This document shows positions 43,010-50,390 of a stretch of 64,000 nt of DNA, piece by piece. This DNA is from Streptomyces regalis (GTDB lineage Bacteria; Actinomycetota; Actinomycetes; Streptomycetales; Streptomycetaceae): the NCBI RefSeq assembly GCF_001509475.1, contig NZ_LLZG01000220.1, positions 15,753 through 79,752 on the forward strand, given 5' to 3'. Both the position numbers and the translations under genes were made by a program. The first letter of the stretch is position 1, and every line of letters begins with the position of its first letter. The notes under the pieces were generated by a model. The model saw nothing but the letters and a program-made list of their open reading frames with translations, made no database searches and was not told the DNA's origin.

Positions 43010-44167
43010 CTACGCGAGCGCCGCCCGCACCGCCCGTATCAACCCCTGCGCCCTCGGATCCGCCGTCACCGTCTTGCGGAAGCCGTTCGTCACATAGCCG
43101 AACGCGATCCCCGCCTCCGGGTCGGCGAAGCCGAGGGCGCCGCCGCGGCCGGGGTGGCCGAAGGAACCCGGTCCCAGCAAGGGGGACGCGGTGCCGTGCA
43201 GCATGTAGCCGAGGCCGAAGCGGGTGCCCACGACCAGCACGCGGTCCGGGCCCGCCGACTCCTCCGTGCGGGCCAGCTCCACCGTCGCCGGGTCGAAGAG
43301 CCGTACCCCGTCGACCTCGCCGATCAGCGTGGCGTAGAAGCGGGCCAGACCGTCGGCCGTCGCGATGCCGTTCGTCGCGGGCAGGGCGGCGGCGCGGTAG
43401 GCGGGGTCGTTCTGGTCGGGGAAGGGCGTGATCGCGGCGAACGCCCGGCGGGTGAGGGAGTTCGGGTCGTCGTAGGCCTCGGTGACCGAGCGCTTGGGGC
43501 GCGCCTTGAGTCCGCCGACCGGCTCGGGGCCCTCGACCCGACCGGTACGGCCCACCCGGCCCGCCTCCGACTCCGGCAGCCCCAGCCAGAGGTCCAGGCC
43601 CAGCGGACCGGCGACCTCCGCCGCGAGCCACTCGCCGGCCCGCCGCCCCGCCGCCCGCCGCACCAACTCGTCCAGCAGCCAGCCGTACGTCAGCGCGTGA
43701 TAGCCGTGGTCGGTGCCCGGCTCCCACGCGGGCGCCTGCGCGGCCACCGCCTCGGGGCCGCGATGCGGGTCCAGCGCGTCCTCGGGCGTCAGCGGGCGGT
43801 CGAGGACCGGGAGCCCGGCGCGATGGTTCAGCACATGCCGCACCAGCAGCCGTTCCTTGCCGTGTGCCTTGAACTCCGGCCAGTACTCGCCCACCGGCGC
43901 GTCCAGGTCCAGCTCCCCGCGCTGGTGCAGGAGGAGAAGGATGGCGGCGGCGACACCCTTGGTCGCCGAGCGCACCACCTGCGCGGTGCCGTGCTGCCAC
44001 GCTTCCGTACCGTCGACGTCCTTCGTGCCGGCCCACAGGTCGACGACCTTGCGCCCGTCCCGGTACACGGCGACGGCCGCGCCCCGCTCCCCGAGCGTGC
44101 CGAAGTTCCGTACGAACGCCTCCCTGACCGGCTCGAAGCCCTCGGCCACTGTGCCGTTCACGTCCAC
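43010..44167 (-). CDS. Beta-lactamase-fold serine hydrolase (EstB-like)
   Basis: A 385-aa class-C beta-lactamase-like esterase. S-A-T-K (S-x-x-K) at about residue 69 provides the nucleophile, Y-H-A near 150 the second motif, and F-G-H-P-G-R-G-G near 335 the H-x-G motif. No signal peptide, so it is cytoplasmic and more likely an esterase/amidase than a beta-lactamase. GTG start; GAGGAG upstream. Confidence 0.88.
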   Translation of the reverse strand: MDVNGTVAEGFEPVREAFVRNFGTLGERGAAVAVYRDGRKVVDLWAGTKDVDGTEAWQHGTAQVVRSATKGVAAAILLLLHQRGELDLDAPVGEYWPEFKAHGKERLLVRHVLNHRAGLPVLDRPLTPEDALDPHRGPEAVAAQAPAWEPGTDHGYHALTYGWLLDELVRRAAGRRAGEWLAAEVAGPLGLDLWLGLPESEAGRVGRTGRVEGPEPVGGLKARPKRSVTEAYDDPNSLTRRAFAAITPFPDQNDPAYRAAALPATNGIATADGLARFYATLIGEVDGVRLFDPATVELARTEESAGPDRVLVVGTRFGLGYMLHGTASPLLGPGSFGHPGRGGALGFADPEAGIAFGYVTNGFRKTVTADPRAQGLIRAVRAALA

Positions 44168-44202
44168 GCCCGTCTCCTCGTCCTGCCTGTGTGGGTGCCC
44201 TT

Positions 44203-44652
44203 CTACCCAAGCAGGATGGTGACGTCGATGTTCCCCCGGGTCGCGTTGGAGTACGGGCAGACCTCGTGCGCCGCGTCCACCAGCTTGGCCGCGATGCCCG
44301 CGTCCAGCACCGGCAGCGAGACGCTGAGGGCGACCGCGAGGCCGTAGCCGCGGTGCCTGTTGGGGCCGATGCCGACCTTGGCGGCGACGGTGGATCCGGT
44401 GAGGTCGTAGCCCTCGCGGTTGCCGACCAGGATCAGGGCGTTGTGGAAGCAGGAGCTGTACCCGGCGGCGAACAGCTGCTCGGGGTTGGTGCCGTTGCCG
44501 TCGCCGCCCAACTCCGGGGGCATCGCGACCCGGAGGTCGATCTCGCCGTCCTGGCTGGTGACATAGCCGTCCCGGCCGCCGTGCGCGGTGGCCTCGGCGA
44601 CGTACATGATCTTCGTCGGACGGGTGTCGACAGCGGTGCCCTCGGCGGTCAT
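44203..44652 (-). CDS. ohr: Organic hydroperoxide resistance protein (Ohr/OsmC family)
   Basis: A 149-aa thiol peroxidase that reduces organic hydroperoxides. The two redox Cys are in Y-S-S-C-F-H-N-A-L (~residue 65) and H-E-V-C-P-Y-S-N-A-T-R-G-N (~130), exactly as in Ohr. ATG 44652 has GGGAGGG 7 nt upstream; the longer frame is spurious. The regulator ohrR lies immediately upstream in the same direction. Confidence 0.92.
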   Translation of the reverse strand: MTAEGTAVDTRPTKIMYVAEATAHGGRDGYVTSQDGEIDLRVAMPPELGGDGNGTNPEQLFAAGYSSCFHNALILVGNREGYDLTGSTVAAKVGIGPNRHRGYGLAVALSVSLPVLDAGIAAKLVDAAHEVCPYSNATRGNIDVTILLG

Positions 44653-44681
44653 GAATGGCCCTCCCCCATCAAAAGCGCGCA

Positions 44682-44707
44682 CAAGTACATCGTGCACAAG
44701 GTACTTG
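44682..44707. promoter_or_regulatory. Candidate OhrR operator
   Basis: CAAGTAC (44682-44688) and GTACTTG (44701-44707) form a perfect 7-bp inverted repeat with a 12-nt centre. A second ACAAG at 44696-44700 makes a direct repeat. It sits in the 125-bp gap between ohr and ohrR, just upstream of ohr. Confidence 0.6.
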
Positions 44708-44777
44708 CCGGTAGAGGGCCTGCTGTTACCAGGGGGTAGTAACCGTTGGTAAGCGAGATCAGCCGGTCGACCCGAAA

Positions 44778-45263
44778 TCAGCGAGTGCGGTCGGCCGCTG
44801 CCGTCGCCTTCGTCGCCAGCTGCCACAGCTCCTCGCGCAGCCGCTGCACCTCCGGGCCGTCGAGCCCGGTCTCGGCGAGCAGCGCGCCGGGCACGCGCGC
44901 CGCGCGCTCCCGCAGCTCCTCGCCGCGCCCTGTGCACGCGACCAGCACCGAGCGCTCGTCGCTCGCCGCACGCTCCCGGCGTACCAGACCCGCCGCCTGA
45001 AGCCGCTTGAGCAACGGCGACACCGTGCCGTAGTCCAGCCGCAGCGCGCCGGCCAGCTCCTTCACCGTCGTCTCGCCGCGCTCCCACAGGACCAGCAGGA
45101 CGAGGTACTGCGGGTAGGTGAGGCCGAGTTCGTCGAGGAGCGGGCGGTACGCGGCCGTCACCGCGCGCTGGGCGGCGTACAGCGCGAAGCACAGCTGCTC
45201 GTCCAGCAGCAGCGAGCCCTCGGCCCCGATGCCCGCGTCCCGGGTGCCCTCGTCGTTGGTCAC
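44778..45263 (-). CDS. ohrR: OhrR-type MarR family peroxide sensor
   Basis: A 161-aa winged-helix repressor. L-L-D-E-Q-L-C-F-A-L-Y-A-A-Q-R near residue 20 carries the reactive N-terminal Cys of OhrR; P-Q-Y-L-V-L-L-V-L-W then T-V-K-E-L-A-G-A-L-R-L-D-Y-G-T-V-S-P-L-L form the recognition helices. Oxidation of the Cys by organic peroxide releases it from DNA. Its GTG overlaps the stop of the metal-transport ATPase gene (GTGA), so it is also read from the upstream Ni/Co uptake operon, which is unusual. Confidence 0.9.
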   Translation of the reverse strand: MTNDEGTRDAGIGAEGSLLLDEQLCFALYAAQRAVTAAYRPLLDELGLTYPQYLVLLVLWERGETTVKELAGALRLDYGTVSPLLKRLQAAGLVRRERAASDERSVLVACTGRGEELRERAARVPGALLAETGLDGPEVQRLREELWQLATKATAAADRTR

Positions 45264-46027
45264 GCGCCCATTGTCACGGACCGCGGATCGAATCCGAACG
45301 GCAGCTCCAGGCGATGGGCGCGCATCAGCTCGTCGTCGGACAGCAGCTCGGCCGTCCTGCCGTCCGCCGCGATCACGCCCTCGCTGAGAACGAGGGAGCG
45401 CGGGCACAGCTCCAGGGCGTACGGCAGGTCGTGCGTGACCATCAGGACGGTGACGTCCAACGAGCGCAGGATGTCGGCCAGTTCGCGGCGGGAGGCGGGG
45501 TCGAGGTTGGAGGAGGGCTCGTCGAGGACGAGGATCTCCGGCTCCATGGCCAGCACGGTCGCCACCGCGACCCGGCGCCGCTGACCGAAGGACAGGTGGT
45601 GTGGCGGACGGTCCTTGAACTCCGCCATCCCGACCCGCTCCAGCGCCCGGTCGACCCGCTCCTCCAGTTCCGGGCCCTTCAGCCCGGCCGCCGCAGGCCC
45701 GAAGGCGACGTCCTCGCGAACCGTCGGCATGAACAGCTGGTCGTCCGGGTCCTGGAAGACGATTCCGACCCGGCGCCGGATCTCGGCCATGTGCTGCTTG
45801 CCGACGGGCAGCCCGGCGACGTGCACCGTGCCCGCGCCGCCGGTCAGGATGCCGTTGAGGTGCAGCACAAGCGTCGTCTTGCCGGCACCGTTCGGCCCGA
45901 GCAGCGCGACCCGCTCGCCGCGCGCGATGGAGAAGTCCACGCCGAACAGGGCCTGGTGGCCGTCGGGGTAGGCGAAGGCCAGACCGGCCACGTCCAGGGA
46001 GGCAATCGGTTCCTTCACAGTGACCAT
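45260..46027 (-). CDS. cbiO: ECF-type Ni/Co transporter ATPase (CbiO/NikO)
   Basis: A 255-aa energising ATPase. Walker A G-P-N-G-A-G-K-T near residue 43, Q-loop V-F-Q-D-P-D-D-Q-L-F, signature L-S-F-G-Q-R-R-R, Walker B I-L-V-L-D-E-P-S-S, H-loop M-V-T-H-D. The start is ambiguous between ATG 46027, overlapping the end of cbiQ by 13 nt, and a GTG three codons later. It works with CbiQ and CbiM. Confidence 0.92.
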   Translation of the reverse strand: MVTVKEPIASLDVAGLAFAYPDGHQALFGVDFSIARGERVALLGPNGAGKTTLVLHLNGILTGGAGTVHVAGLPVGKQHMAEIRRRVGIVFQDPDDQLFMPTVREDVAFGPAAAGLKGPELEERVDRALERVGMAEFKDRPPHHLSFGQRRRVAVATVLAMEPEILVLDEPSSNLDPASRRELADILRSLDVTVLMVTHDLPYALELCPRSLVLSEGVIAADGRTAELLSDDELMRAHRLELPFGFDPRSVTMGA

Positions 46028-46776
46028 CCCAGTAGACAGACGACGAGGGCGGCGAAGGGAAGCGCGAGGGCGTACGACCACTGCGCCCGGGACGCGGTCA
46101 CCTCGTCGATCACCGGCATCGAACCGGCGTACCCGCGGCTGACCATGGCCAGGTGCACGCGCTCGCCGCGCTCGTAGGACCGGATGAACAGCGCGCCCGC
46201 CGACTTCGCGAGCACGCCCCAGTGCCGCACGCCGCTCGCCTCGAAGCCGCGCGATTCGCGGGCGATGCGCATCCGCCGCATCTCGTCCGTGATGACATCG
46301 CCGTACCGGATCATGAAGGACGCGATCTGCACGAGGAGGGGCGGGAGCTTCAACCGCTGCAACCCCAGCAGGAGTTCACGCAGCTCGGTCGTGGAGGCGA
46401 GCAGCACGGACGCGGCGACGCCCAGGGTGCCCTTCGCGAGCACGTTCCAGGCGCCCCACAGCCCGCTGACGCTCAGTGACATCCCCAGCACCTCGACCCG
46501 CTCGCCCTCCGCGACGAACGGCATCAGCACGGCGAACGCGACGAACGGCACCTCGATCAGCAGCCGCTTGAGCAGAAAGCCGGCGGGCACGCGCGCGACG
46601 TACGCGACGAGCGCGAGCAGTACGGCGTACAGGCCGAACGCCCACATCGCCTCCCGCGGCGTCGACACCACGACCACCACGAACGCGAACGTGGCGGCGA
46701 GCTTGGTGTGCGGCGGCAGGCCGTGCACGGGCGAGTGCCCGTGCCGGTAGAGCCGGTGCGCGTGTCCTGCGCCCAT
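46015..46776 (-). CDS. cbiQ: ECF transporter T component (CbiQ/NikQ)
   Basis: A 253-aa membrane coupling protein with hydrophobic helices (AFVVVVVSTPREAMWAFGLYA) and the two cytoplasmic A-R-G-like helices typical of T components: R-E-S-R-G-F-E-A and V-S-R-G-Y-A-G. The His-rich start H-A-H-R-L-Y-R-H-G-H-S could bind metal. ATG is 2 nt after the cbiM stop. Confidence 0.9.
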   Translation of the reverse strand: MGAGHAHRLYRHGHSPVHGLPPHTKLAATFAFVVVVVSTPREAMWAFGLYAVLLALVAYVARVPAGFLLKRLLIEVPFVAFAVLMPFVAEGERVEVLGMSLSVSGLWGAWNVLAKGTLGVAASVLLASTTELRELLLGLQRLKLPPLLVQIASFMIRYGDVITDEMRRMRIARESRGFEASGVRHWGVLAKSAGALFIRSYERGERVHLAMVSRGYAGSMPVIDEVTASRAQWSYALALPFAALVVCLLGWSL

Positions 46777-46778
46777 GC

Positions 46779-47837
46779 TCAGACGCTCGTGCTCGCGGGC
46801 GACACATCGGCCGCCCCGTCCGTACGGCGCCGGCGCACCGCCCAGAAGATGCCGGTGCCGGCGACCACGGTCGCTCCGACGCCGATCACGCCGGCGAGGC
46901 CGCCGGACAGACGGGCGTTGTCGATGTCCTTGACGCCGTAGTCGGCGAGCAGGGAGTCGGCGTTCGCGTGCTTCTCGGCGGACTGCGCGAACCCCTTGTC
47001 CTGGGCGACCTTCTCCAGGCCGTCGGGGCTGGCGGAGGCGTAGAAGCTGACGAACCCGGCGAGGACGAGGGAGGTGACCAGGCCGCCGATCCACAGCGTG
47101 CGGCGGGAGGTGCGGGCCGCGACCGGCTGCCCGGCCCCGGCCGCCGGAGCGTCGACGAGCTCGCCGCCGATCCGCAGCTTCAGCGGCTGCCGCAGGTCAC
47201 GGGCGCCGTACACGAGGTCCGGGCGTACGGCAATGACGGCGCCGATGGTCAGCGCGGTGATCGCGGCCTCGCCGATGCCGATCAGCAGGTGGACGCCGAC
47301 CATGGCGGTGGCGACCTTGCCGATCGACACGTCGGTGGTGCCGCCGATCCAGAACAGGAGCGTGAACGCGAGGGCCGCGGCCGGCACCGACACCACCGAG
47401 GCGACGAAGGAGGCGGCGGTGATCGACCGCCGGGTCTTCGGCAGGACCTTCACCAGGCCACGGAAGACGACGTAGGCGACGCCGACGCCGACGATCGCCA
47501 TGTTGGTGATGTTCACGCCGAGCGCGGTGAGGCCGCCGTCCGCGAAGAGGATGCCCTGCATCAGCAGGACGACGGAGATGCACAGCGCGCCGGTGAAGGG
47601 GCCGACGAGGATCGCGGCCAGGGCGCCCCCGAGTAGATGTCCGCTGGTCCCGGCCGCGACGGGGAAGTTCAGCATCTGCACCGCGAAGATGAACGCCGCC
47701 ACCAGGCCGGCCAGCGGCGCCGTCCGCTCGTCGAGCTCGCGGCGCGCGCCGCGCAGGCTCACGGCGACCGCGGCCGCGGCGACCACTCCGGTCACGGCGG
47801 AGGTGGGGGCGTCTATGAATCCGTCAGGTACGTGCAC
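46779..47837 (-). CDS. cbiM: Ni/Co transporter substrate-specific component, CbiM fused to CbiN/NikN-like domain
   Basis: A 352-aa S component. It starts M-H-V-P-D-G-F-I; the invariant N-terminal Met-His is the metal ligand and must not be preceded by extra residues, which fits GTG 47837. The first ~220 residues are the CbiM membrane domain. A linker leads to a two-helix CbiN/NikN-like (PDGLE) domain with A-S-P-D-G-L-E-K-V-A. So one chain replaces separate M and N subunits. The substrate is Ni2+ or Co2+; an upstream Nur-like box favours nickel. Confidence 0.9.
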   Translation of the reverse strand: MHVPDGFIDAPTSAVTGVVAAAAVAVSLRGARRELDERTAPLAGLVAAFIFAVQMLNFPVAAGTSGHLLGGALAAILVGPFTGALCISVVLLMQGILFADGGLTALGVNITNMAIVGVGVAYVVFRGLVKVLPKTRRSITAASFVASVVSVPAAALAFTLLFWIGGTTDVSIGKVATAMVGVHLLIGIGEAAITALTIGAVIAVRPDLVYGARDLRQPLKLRIGGELVDAPAAGAGQPVAARTSRRTLWIGGLVTSLVLAGFVSFYASASPDGLEKVAQDKGFAQSAEKHANADSLLADYGVKDIDNARLSGGLAGVIGVGATVVAGTGIFWAVRRRRTDGAADVSPASTSV

Positions 47838-47843
47838 CGTTCG

Positions 47844-47874
47844 ATGATAGTGGCTTAATGCGAATAGGTTGCAA
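47844..47874 (-). promoter_or_regulatory. cbiM promoter with Nur-like box (leaderless)
   Basis: Minus strand: TTGCAA-CCTAT-TCGCAT (47874-47858) fits the nickel-regulator Nur motif TTGCAA-N5-TTGCAA, with 10 of 12 half-site bases. TTGCAA can also be the -35 box, 19 nt before TATCAT (47849-47844). TATCAT ends 6 nt before the GTG with no ribosome site, so the mRNA probably starts at the GTG. I found no cobalamin riboswitch. Confidence 0.5.
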
Positions 47875-48035
47875 GAGCGAGGAGCTTGTGTATCCGCACT
47901 TCTGCATCCGCGCTTGCTTTAAACCGCATGTGAGATACGTCGGCTCCAGGGAGCGCTTTCCGCAAGATATGCGACATTGGAGGAGGAGCGGAGGTACAGC
48001 TTTCGCACAGGTCACGCACTGTAAGGGGCCGTCCG

Positions 48036-48395
48036 ATGTCGGTAGTCGAACAGTACGCCCGAGCCCATATCGTCACGGACGCCGACCTCTTGCAGGAAGA
48101 GCAGGAGGCCGTCCCGGTCGTCCTGCGCTATGACCCCGATACCGACCCGCGCTCGGTGCGCGTGCGGTTGCCCGGGCGCGAGGAACACGAGTGGACGTTC
48201 TCGCGCTCCCTGCTGGAACAGGGTCTGCGTGCCCCCACGGGGAGCGGCGAGATACGGGTGTGGCCGTGCGGGAGGGTGCAGGCCGTCGTGGAGTTCCACT
48301 CGGCCGAGGGCGTTTCGGTGGTGCAGTTCGAGTCGAAGGCCTTGATGAGGTTCCTGCGGCGGACCTACCTGGCCGCCGCACCCGTGACGCGCTGA
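48036..48395 (+). CDS. ssgE: SsgA-like sporulation/cell division protein (SsgE)
   Basis: A 119-aa SALP family protein, unique to sporulating actinomycetes. V-P-V-V-L-R-Y-D-P-D-T-D-P near residue 27, V-R-L-P-G-R-E-E-H-E-W-T-F-S-R-S-L-L-E-Q-G-L near 43, G-E-I-R-V-W-P and the final F-L-R-R-T-Y. The place just before two PBP genes and pmt matches ssgE of S. coelicolor, where SsgE influences spore autolysis and separation. RBS AAGGGG 7 nt before ATG. Confidence 0.85.
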   Translation: MSVVEQYARAHIVTDADLLQEEQEAVPVVLRYDPDTDPRSVRVRLPGREEHEWTFSRSLLEQGLRAPTGSGEIRVWPCGRVQAVVEFHSAEGVSVVQFESKALMRFLRRTYLAAAPVTR

Positions 48396-48425
48396 GTTTC
48401 AGCCGCCGACCTCAGTCGCCGAGCT

Positions 48426-50108
48426 TCAGCCACCCATCTTCAGCAGTGCCGCCACGATCGGGCCCGCCGTCTCTCCGCCGTGGCCGCCCTCCTGGACCAC
48501 ACCCGCTGCCGCGAGGTCGCCCCGGTACGCGGTGAACCAGCCGTTCGGCTTCTTCTGGCCGTCGACCTCCGCCGAGCCGGTCTTCGCGCCGACGTCACCG
48601 GTGACCCCGGACATCGCCTCGGCCGCCGTGCCGTAGGCCGCCGTGTAGGCCATCAGCTCGCGCAGCTGCGAGACCGTGGCCCCCGACATGGTGCGGGAGG
48701 CGGTGGCGAGGGTGCGGTTGTCGACCGTCGGGGCCACCAGGTAGGGCTGCTTGAAGGTGCCCGTCTTGACGGTCGCCGAGACCGACGCCATGTTCAGCGG
48801 GTTCATCCGCACGCCGCCCTGGCCGATGAGCGAGGCCGCCATCTGGGCCTGCGACTGGACCGGGACGGAGCCGTCGAAGGTGGAGACGCCGACGGACCAG
48901 TTGTTCAGGGAGAGGCCGAAGACCTGCTGGGCCTGCTTGGTCAGGCTGTCGTTGTCCAGCTCGGGGGCCTGGCTGATGAAGGCCGTGTTGCAGGAGCGGG
49001 CGAAGCTCGCCTTGAACGTGCCGCCCTTGATCTCGAACTTGTCGTCGTTCTGGAACTTCCAGTGGCCGTACGTGAAGTACTTCGGGCACGGGTGCTGCTC
49101 GTCCGCCGACGCGAGGCCCTTCTCGATCAGCAGCGACGAGGTGATGACCTTCATCGTGGAGCCCGGGGCGAGGGAGCCCTGGAAGGCGGTGTTGAAGCCG
49201 TGCGAGGAGTTCGCGACCGCCAGGATCTCGCCCGTCGAGGGGCGCAGGACGACCACCGACGCCTTGGACTTGGCGGCCACCTGCTGCTCCGCGGCGGCCT
49301 GCATCGTCGGGCTCAGCGTCGTCTTCACGGTGCCCGGCGTGCCCTTGCTCAGCTCCAGCAGGGACTTGTCGGACAGCTCGCCCTTCTTGGACTCCTCGCC
49401 GCGGATCACCTGCAGCTCGACGCCCGCCTTGCCGCCGGCCTTCTCGCCGTACTTCTCGCGCAGCCCGTCCAGGACCGAGCCCAGCGACGGGTACGCGGCC
49501 TCCGTCAGCTCGCCGCCGTCCCGGTCGAGGGCCTTGACCGGCGGGGTGCCGGACTCGCCGGTGACCAGCTTGTCGCCGTCCTTCAGGTCGGGGTGGACGA
49601 TCGCGGAGTGCCACTCGACGAGCGGCTTGCCGTCCTCGGCGCGGCGGACGACGGTCAGTGAACTGTCGTACGTCAGCGGCTTCTCGGTGCCCTTGTACGA
49701 CACCGTGCCCTTCACGGAGAAGGGGACCTTGTCGCCGGTGCGGGTGCCGGCGGTGAGGGTGACGTCCTTGATGTGGGCGTCCTTGGTGTAGCCGGTCAGC
49801 AGGGCCTGGGCGGCCGTCGTGTCGTCCGTGGCGGCGGCCGCCTCGGTCACCTTGCCCTGCTGCCAGGCGGTGAGGAACTCCCGGGCCGCGGACGTGACCT
49901 CGGTCGCCGACAGCGGGCCGGTCTTGACGTCCTTCGCCTTGTCGTCGGCGCTCGCCGACGTCGACTGCGTACGGCTGTCGGCGACGGCCCCGCCGCCGAA
50001 CAGCGCGTAGGCGCCGAACCCGGCGCCGCCGATGACCACGGCGATCATCCCGCCGAGCACGGCGGGGTTGGTCTTCCGTCGCTCAGCGACGCGCCCTCTG
50101 TTGCCCAC
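48426..50108 (-). CDS. Penicillin-binding protein 2-like transpeptidase (first of tandem pair)
   Basis: A 560-aa secreted or anchored class-B-type PBP. N-terminal anchor helix (PAVLGGMIAVVIGGAGFGAYALF), an NTF2-like MecA_N domain (~70-190), a dimerisation/linker part, then the transpeptidase with S-T-M-K (~residue 325), S-C-N (R-S-C-N-T-A-F, ~370) and K-T-G-S (~515). All catalytic motifs are present. GTG 50108 has GGAAAG very close. It is a paralogue of the next gene and is separated from it by a MITE-like palindrome. Confidence 0.9.
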   Translation of the reverse strand: MGNRGRVAERRKTNPAVLGGMIAVVIGGAGFGAYALFGGGAVADSRTQSTSASADDKAKDVKTGPLSATEVTSAAREFLTAWQQGKVTEAAAATDDTTAAQALLTGYTKDAHIKDVTLTAGTRTGDKVPFSVKGTVSYKGTEKPLTYDSSLTVVRRAEDGKPLVEWHSAIVHPDLKDGDKLVTGESGTPPVKALDRDGGELTEAAYPSLGSVLDGLREKYGEKAGGKAGVELQVIRGEESKKGELSDKSLLELSKGTPGTVKTTLSPTMQAAAEQQVAAKSKASVVVLRPSTGEILAVANSSHGFNTAFQGSLAPGSTMKVITSSLLIEKGLASADEQHPCPKYFTYGHWKFQNDDKFEIKGGTFKASFARSCNTAFISQAPELDNDSLTKQAQQVFGLSLNNWSVGVSTFDGSVPVQSQAQMAASLIGQGGVRMNPLNMASVSATVKTGTFKQPYLVAPTVDNRTLATASRTMSGATVSQLRELMAYTAAYGTAAEAMSGVTGDVGAKTGSAEVDGQKKPNGWFTAYRGDLAAAGVVQEGGHGGETAGPIVAALLKMGG

Positions 50109-50159
50109 TTCTTTCCGTTCCCTCGCGTATTCCAGGGGCCCCCGCCGCCCCGCCGACCT

Positions 50160-50337
50160 GAGAGCCTGTGAACGGACCCCCGCCTGCGCTGCGACGCCCG
50201 GCACGCACGCTCGCCGCGTTGCCGAAACGCCCACGTGGCTCCGCCACGAGGGCGCTCCGGCGCCTTGCGATCGCACGCACCGGACGCCGCAGCGCCCGCC
50301 CTACGGGCGGACGACGGGGGTCCGTTCACAGGCTCTC
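50160..50337. mobile_element. 178-bp MITE-like palindromic element between the PBP genes
   Basis: The ends 50160-50182 and 50315-50337 are perfect 23-bp inverted repeats (GAGAGCCTGTGAACGG... / ...CCGTTCACAGGCTCTC). Inside, the halves remain partly complementary (for example GCGCTGCGACGCCCGG against GCGCTGCGGCGTCCGG on the other strand, 14/16), so the whole element can fold into one long hairpin. No open reading frame and no clear target-site duplication. It may be a miniature element mobilised by a transposase elsewhere, and may also act as a terminator. Confidence 0.75.
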
Positions 50338-50390
50338 CCGCATACCAACGACGACGACCACCCTAGAGTCCCGTGGCGCGGCGGATAAGT

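Noticed and set aside
43010..44167. Antibiotic-resistance beta-lactamase
   Set aside because: S-x-x-K, Y-x-A and H-x-G motifs with no signal peptide fit an EstB-like esterase; nothing supports beta-lactam resistance.
47838..48035. Cobalamin riboswitch before cbiM
   Set aside because: The predicted promoter leaves no leader, and no B12-box-like sequence is visible; a Nur-like box explains the region better.
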